Below are positions 5,332 to 8,604 of a stretch of DNA of 8,604 nt, one piece after another; the stretch's first letter is position 1, and every line of letters starts with the position of its first letter. A program made the translations under genes and the position numbers. The notes under the pieces are model-generated. The model made no database searches, was not told where the DNA came from, and saw only the letters and a list, made by a program, of their open reading frames with translations. The DNA is from Microcaldota archaeon (GTDB lineage Archaea > Micrarchaeota > Micrarchaeia > Micrarchaeales > CABMGC01): NCBI GenBank assembly GCA_021850955.1, contig JAJZKH010000024.1:1-8604 (forward strand), given 5' to 3'.

Positions 5332-6402
5332 TCAACAACCCATGTTTTTTATAGAACATAAAGTTTGATATGCAGTTTGTGGTATTGCTTGATACTTACA
5401 ACCTATTATTACAGAAGAACTTGATGTAACATTATAGTAATTTGCAAGAACTGATTGTCTGTTTATAATTGTTCCTGAAGATGAGACACATTGATTAAGT
5501 TGTGTTAAGTTCAACTCTGAGTTTTTAGCAATCGAGTTTAATTCGTTTGGAGAGATATACTGATTTTTGTAACTTGCATTTAGTGTAGATACGAATTCAT
5601 TAAAGTTTGGTTGTTTTGATGAGCAGTAAAGATACTTCCCAATTAATGTAGTATTTTGAAGACCATACTGTGTAGCAACTTCCTGTGATGATTGTGTATA
5701 TAAAATATCTAACTCTGGAGCTATTGTTGTATTGAACTTACTTTGTATATTTTCTAAATAAGATAATCCGGAAATACTTCCAGGAGAGTAAGGATCTATA
5801 AACCAATATATTGGTGTGGAGTTTGTTACGCAAGATGTTTTATTTGATAACGAAATGTAGCCATATCCAGAAACTAAGTTTTTAGAAGATAAGGTAGGTT
5901 TTGATGTTTGAACTGATGGTATTATTTGAGTAGTATTTAGGTCATTTATTATTGCAGAAAATATAAATGTAGAGTTTGTATTGAAGTATTTTTCAGGTAC
6001 GGTTAAGATCCATGTTTTTGTATTTGGAGAGTAATACTCTTTTATTTGGTTAACCTGAGAGATGTAAGGTATTACTGAAAATGATGTGTTAATATAAGTA
6101 TAACTAGCTAAAAAGTTTTCAAATATTTTTTTAATTTGAGTTGCATTGTGTAAAGGAGTCATACAAGAGTTATTAGAGTAACCATATTGACAGTTAGTTA
6201 AATTTAATGTTTGATTTGATCCCGTTTGATTTACCAAAGTAACTATCGATTGTTTAGCATAAGTAACGTATAGTAAAATTGCTAAAGCAACTATTAAAAG
6301 TAATATTAAAGTAATGTGTATTCCATCAAGGCCACCTAATTTACCTATTGGTTTTATAACGACACTTGGTTCTTTTATTTTTTTATTTTGATTTTTTGCC
6401 AA
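5332..6402 (-). CDS. Membrane-anchored, sequon-rich extracellular protein, possible degenerate thioredoxin/DsbA-like domain
   Basis: 356 residues from TTG at 6402, supported by AGGTG 5 nt upstream. A Lys-rich cytoplasmic tail (1-21) is followed by one transmembrane helix (about 28-48, THE ILLLIVALAILLYV type) and a large external region. That region holds about 15 N-x-S/T sequons and eight cysteines (71, 80, 191, 260, 305, 335, 349, 356). The part from about 190 resembles a DsbA/thioredoxin-like fold: IYWFIDPYSPGS (198-209) looks like the beta strand and active-site turn, YCSSKQPNFNEF (259-270) like the Cys-x-x-Gln-x-x-F helix, and LNQCVSSSG (302-310) like the later helix. The expected CxxC is replaced by Ser206-Pro-Gly-Ser209, so thiol redox activity would be lost. 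This fold call is an inference from pattern only. DUF460 begins 4 nt downstream. Confidence 0.7.
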   Translation of the reverse strand: MAKNQNKKIKEPSVVIKPIGKLGGLDGIHITLILLLIVALAILLYVTYAKQSIVTLVNQTGSNQTLNLTNCQYGYSNNSCMTPLHNATQIKKIFENFLASYTYINTSFSVIPYISQVNQIKEYYSPNTKTWILTVPEKYFNTNSTFIFSAIINDLNTTQIIPSVQTSKPTLSSKNLVSGYGYISLSNKTSCVTNSTPIYWFIDPYSPGSISGLSYLENIQSKFNTTIAPELDILYTQSSQEVATQYGLQNTTLIGKYLYCSSKQPNFNEFVSTLNASYKNQYISPNELNSIAKNSELNLTQLNQCVSSSGTIINRQSVLANYYNVTSSSSVIIGCKYQAIPQTAYQTLCSIKNMGC

Positions 6403-6407
6403 CTTAA

Positions 6408-6412
6408 CACCT
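6408..6412 (-). promoter_or_regulatory. Ribosome binding site fixing a TTG start
   Basis: Minus-strand AGGTG lies exactly 5 nt before the TTG at 6402-6400, identical in sequence and spacing to the aspS site. It falls in the 21-nt space between the tRNA 3' end and the membrane-protein gene and is the main support for that TTG as the true start. Confidence 0.75.
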
Positions 6413-6423
6413 GATTAATATAA

Positions 6424-6498
6424 CGGGTCTGACGGGATTTGAACCCGTGACCTTCGCCTTAGGACGGCGCCGCTCTATCCAAACTGAGCTACAGACCC
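6424..6498 (-). tRNA. tRNA-Arg (anticodon CCU)
   Basis: 75 nt with a full cloverleaf: acceptor GGGTCTG/CAGACCC (7 bp), D-stem GCTC/GAGC with GG in the loop, and T-stem ACGGG/CCCGT around TTCAAAT. The anticodon stem is CGCC/GGCG (4 clean pairs) around the loop GTCCTAA, giving anticodon CCT, which reads AGG (Arg). The discriminator is G, and CCA is not encoded because GTTA follows. There is no intron. Two oddities are a G-A mismatch at pair 27-43 and G at position 32, normally a pyrimidine. The gene starts 20 nt after the argS stop and ends 21 nt before the next gene on the same strand, so processing from a longer transcript is likely. Confidence 0.95.
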
Positions 6499-6518
6499 TC
6501 CTAGTTTTTAATTAATTA

Positions 6519-8390
6519 TTACATTGATGATAACGGTTCTATACCTAATAACATCAACATATTATATAATGTTTGTTTTACTGAGCTCACAATAGCTAAA
6601 CGTAAGTTAGTTGCATCTCCTCCTTTTAATACTGAGTTATGTTCATAGAACTTACCAAATAATGCAGAGATTTCTAATAAATACTCTGCGATTACATTAG
6701 GTTTATACTCTGTAGCTGCCTTTTCTACACGATCACTACATAATGAAAGTAGCTTTAGAAGTTCAAATCCATAATCTCTTTCTGCATAAGATATATCTTT
6801 ATCACTTAACTTTGCAGACTTAATTATTTCTTTTGATTTTTCAATTATTCTGCAGGTTCTTGCGTACATGTACATACAATAGGGTCCACTATTCGAGTTA
6901 AAATCTAGAGCTTTATCCCAGTCAAATGTTATTTTTGTTATCGGATCTATTTTAAGCAAATCAAACTTTATTGCAGATATTGCTATTTTCTTTGATACTT
7001 CATCAGGATTTATATTTGGAGATAATTTATCGCTCGAAAGAATAATTTCTTTTGCTCTTTCAACTGTAAATTTAAATAAATCATCAGCTGTGTAGTTTCT
7101 TTCATTGCCTAGCCAAGTACCACTTCTTCCACTTATTTTTCCTTCTTTTAAACTTAACTCCCCATATGATACATGTATGAGATTCTTAGCTTTTTTTGGG
7201 TCTATTACTTCAAGAGTATTTTTTAATACAGTTTGAGGTTCATTTTGTGCAGAGCCTATAATATTTATTGCAATATCAGCCCCGGTAAAATTAAGCACCT
7301 TTCCAGTATTGAATGTTGTAATTACCTTACTTCCATCAGGTTGTGAGATAAACTCTTTGCTCTTGAAATGTATTTTTATTATGCCTAGTTTCCACATGTG
7401 AAGAGCTATGTCCTTCCCTAAATAAGTAGGTACTCCATTACTTCTCAATAATACTTTTTTATTTTCTTCTTCTGTTTTACTTGATAATGAAGTTTTTAAT
7501 ACAGTACAGCCTTTTAGCTTGCCTTCTTCTTCAATATATACTAATGAGTTTTTCTTTAGAAGTTCTAATGATTTTTCAAGAAGTTTTTCAGATAATATAT
7601 CACTTTCCCAGATTAATAAATCGTGATATAGTAGATATTTGAATGCTGTTTCATACTGTGCTTTTACACTATTTTCAGCGATTTCTCTTATTTCCCTTGC
7701 TTCTTTACTAGATGTATCTTCCATCTTTTTTAATATATGGGTTATTTCTTTTTTAGCTTCTTCGTCTTCTTTTATACGGTTATTTATTTCTACGTATTTT
7801 TCTCCTAAAAATTGATCATATTTTTTATCTGTTAATTTCCAATCTAGGTTTTTCTTACCCCATAAAATCTCTGCCATTTGTAAGCCTAAATCTTCTATAT
7901 AATCTAAACGATTTGTAGTATAAGAACAAAAGTTAAGTATATTTGATAATGAGTCTCCTAAAAGAGGATTTCTAAGGTGACCTATGTGCCAAGGTTTATT
8001 TGGATTTACACTAGGATACTCTAATAAAACTAACTTTCCTTTTCCTAAATCTGAAGATCCATACTTTTCTTTTTGACTTGAAACTTCTTTTAAAACAAAG
8101 TTTGACAACTCAGTTACACTTAACTTTGCATTTATGTATCCATTAACAGTGGTAATCTCTGAAAAAAACTTTGAGGATTTAATATTTTTTACAACTTCTT
8201 CAGCTATCATCTTTGGTGATTTTTTAAGTACTTTAGATAACTTTAATGCAATAGAAGATGAAATATCCCAGTCTTTTCCGAATACAATATCTATACTATA
8301 CTTTAACTCTGGCACCTCGATGTTGCCGTATTGTTTTTTTATTGAATGTAATATTAGATTTTCAAACTCTTCTTTGAAGATATTGGCCAT
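6519..8390 (-). CDS. argS: Arginyl-tRNA synthetase
   Basis: 623 residues, a class I synthetase that charges tRNA-Arg. Domains in order are the N-terminal Arg-specific domain (about 1-90); the catalytic Rossmann fold with EYPSVNPNKPWHIGHLRNP (124-142) holding a perfect HIGH (135-138); GVPTYLGKDIALHMWKLG (319-336); a degenerate KMSK loop GKISGRSG (417-424); and the helical anticodon domain with NSGPYCMYMYARTCRI (500-515), ending in LLGIEPLSSM. ArgRS commonly has a weak or altered KMSK, so KISG alone does not argue against activity. The ATG at 8390 gives a normal N-terminus, but no clear Shine-Dalgarno sequence precedes it. The next gene in the same direction is tRNA-Arg(CCU). The gene faces away from a plus-strand frame across a 163-nt divergent region. 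Confidence 0.97.
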   Translation of the reverse strand: MANIFKEEFENLILHSIKKQYGNIEVPELKYSIDIVFGKDWDISSSIALKLSKVLKKSPKMIAEEVVKNIKSSKFFSEITTVNGYINAKLSVTELSNFVLKEVSSQKEKYGSSDLGKGKLVLLEYPSVNPNKPWHIGHLRNPLLGDSLSNILNFCSYTTNRLDYIEDLGLQMAEILWGKKNLDWKLTDKKYDQFLGEKYVEINNRIKEDEEAKKEITHILKKMEDTSSKEAREIREIAENSVKAQYETAFKYLLYHDLLIWESDILSEKLLEKSLELLKKNSLVYIEEEGKLKGCTVLKTSLSSKTEEENKKVLLRSNGVPTYLGKDIALHMWKLGIIKIHFKSKEFISQPDGSKVITTFNTGKVLNFTGADIAINIIGSAQNEPQTVLKNTLEVIDPKKAKNLIHVSYGELSLKEGKISGRSGTWLGNERNYTADDLFKFTVERAKEIILSSDKLSPNINPDEVSKKIAISAIKFDLLKIDPITKITFDWDKALDFNSNSGPYCMYMYARTCRIIEKSKEIIKSAKLSDKDISYAERDYGFELLKLLSLCSDRVEKAATEYKPNVIAEYLLEISALFGKFYEHNSVLKGGDATNLRLAIVSSVKQTLYNMLMLLGIEPLSSM

Positions 8391-8464
8391 TTAATCAATC
8401 AGTAGATTTTTTGTTTAACAACTTATTTATTGATTACTACACCATAAGAAATTTGAAAAATACG

Positions 8465-8472
8465 TATTTAGA
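8465..8472 (-). promoter_or_regulatory. Candidate TATA box for argS
   Basis: Minus-strand TCTAAATA matches seven of eight bases of the TTTAAATA found before alba and aspS, 74 nt upstream of the argS ATG. No A-rich BRE precedes it. A poorer candidate, AATAAATA at 8431-8424, would give a very short leader. The choice between them is uncertain. Confidence 0.35.
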
Positions 8473-8512
8473 GGATAGGAAGCAGTAAAATAAACTAAAG
8501 TAATGAAAGACT

Positions 8513-8520
8513 ATTTAAGA
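8513..8520 (+). promoter_or_regulatory. Candidate TATA box for the divergent plus-strand gene
   Basis: ATTTAAGA matches six of eight bases of the local TATA octamer and lies 33 nt before the ATG at 8554. It would place transcription start near 8542, just before the AGGGG ribosome-binding sequence (8545-8549). Support is weak and positional only. Confidence 0.3.
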
Positions 8521-8553
8521 ATTGTTACTCATTTAATATTAAGAAGGGGTAAT

Positions 8554-8604
8554 ATGGTTAAAAAATATGGGCCTTCCCGTGGCAATGAAAGAAACTACAC
8601 AGCC
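8554..8604 (+). CDS. Start of a divergent plus-strand gene, product not recognised (17 residues, runs off right edge)
   Basis: The ATG at 8554 opens a frame that stays open to the window edge and reads MVKKYGPSRGNERNYTA. AGGGG at 8545-8549 lies at a plausible ribosome-binding distance, and a weak TATA-like box is further upstream. The fragment is short and basic with a Gly-Pro-Ser-Arg turn, which would suit a small basic RNA- or DNA-binding protein, but I do not recognise a family and 17 residues are too few to name one. It is the only gene on the plus strand and is transcribed away from argS. Confidence 0.55.
   Translation, partial: MVKKYGPSRGNERNYTA

Noticed and set aside
6506..6521. AT-rich TAATAATTAATTAAAA as a separate promoter for the tRNA
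   Set aside because: Its centre is only about 16 nt from the mature tRNA 5' end, so initiation at normal spacing would fall inside the tRNA.
8134..8394. 86-codon plus-strand open frame
   Set aside because: It is antisense to the N-terminal domain of argS, with no ribosome site or recognisable domain.
1..8604. CRISPR array, transposon, integrase, toxin-antitoxin or defence island
   Set aside because: No direct repeat-spacer pattern, terminal inverted repeats, transposase motifs or small paired toxin-antitoxin frames were seen. The content is mainly housekeeping with a few surface or unknown genes.

Overview
The window looks like a piece of a small, AT-rich archaeal genome, most likely a DPANN archaeon of the ARMAN type (relatives of Parvarchaeum/Micrarchaeum). 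The evidence is the Alba chromatin protein, an archaeal-type AspRS, an EndoQ-like PHP nuclease, a TrmI-type tRNA methyltransferase, a stand-alone DUF460 protein, TTTAAATA-type TATA boxes, a T-tract terminator, and a surface protein that joins a class III (pilin-type) signal sequence containing QSALEYL to a DUF2341 domain. That architecture is familiar from ARMAN genomes. The lineage is inferred by pattern recognition and was not checked by database search.

Every complete gene lies on the minus strand, so the reading order is right to left. argS (arginyl-tRNA synthetase) comes first. It is followed after 20 nt by a tRNA-Arg(CCU) gene with no encoded CCA. Next is a compact surface or unknown group: a membrane-anchored, sequon-rich protein that may carry a degenerate thioredoxin/DsbA-like domain, a 160-residue DUF460 RNase H-fold protein 4 nt downstream, and the pilin-like DUF2341 surface protein. 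trmI (tRNA m1A57/58 methyltransferase, apparently without its N-terminal domain) follows. alba comes next with its own consensus TATA box and a T-rich terminator, so it is probably a separate transcript. aspS has its own TATA box fused to the alba terminator and a TTG start. The left end is a DNA repair pair, nth (endonuclease III) and the 5' part of an endonuclease Q-like gene, separated by 4 nt; the latter runs off the left edge.

At the right edge a short plus-strand reading frame begins at 8554, divergent from argS, and runs off the window. Gene spacing is tight (4 to 26 nt inside groups). The only sizeable non-coding spaces are the 82-nt alba leader, the 73-nt alba/aspS junction and the 163-nt divergent region. 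No stretch over 300 bases lacks a gene.

The window is mostly housekeeping (translation, tRNA modification, chromatin, repair), and I do not see a clear new multi-gene system. The best candidates for a second look are the membrane-anchored Trx-like protein with SPGS where CxxC is expected and its tightly linked DUF460 partner, the EndoQ/Nth repair pair, the shortened TrmI, the AspRS specificity residues, and a fixed-register AGGTG ribosome-binding signal that supports two TTG starts.
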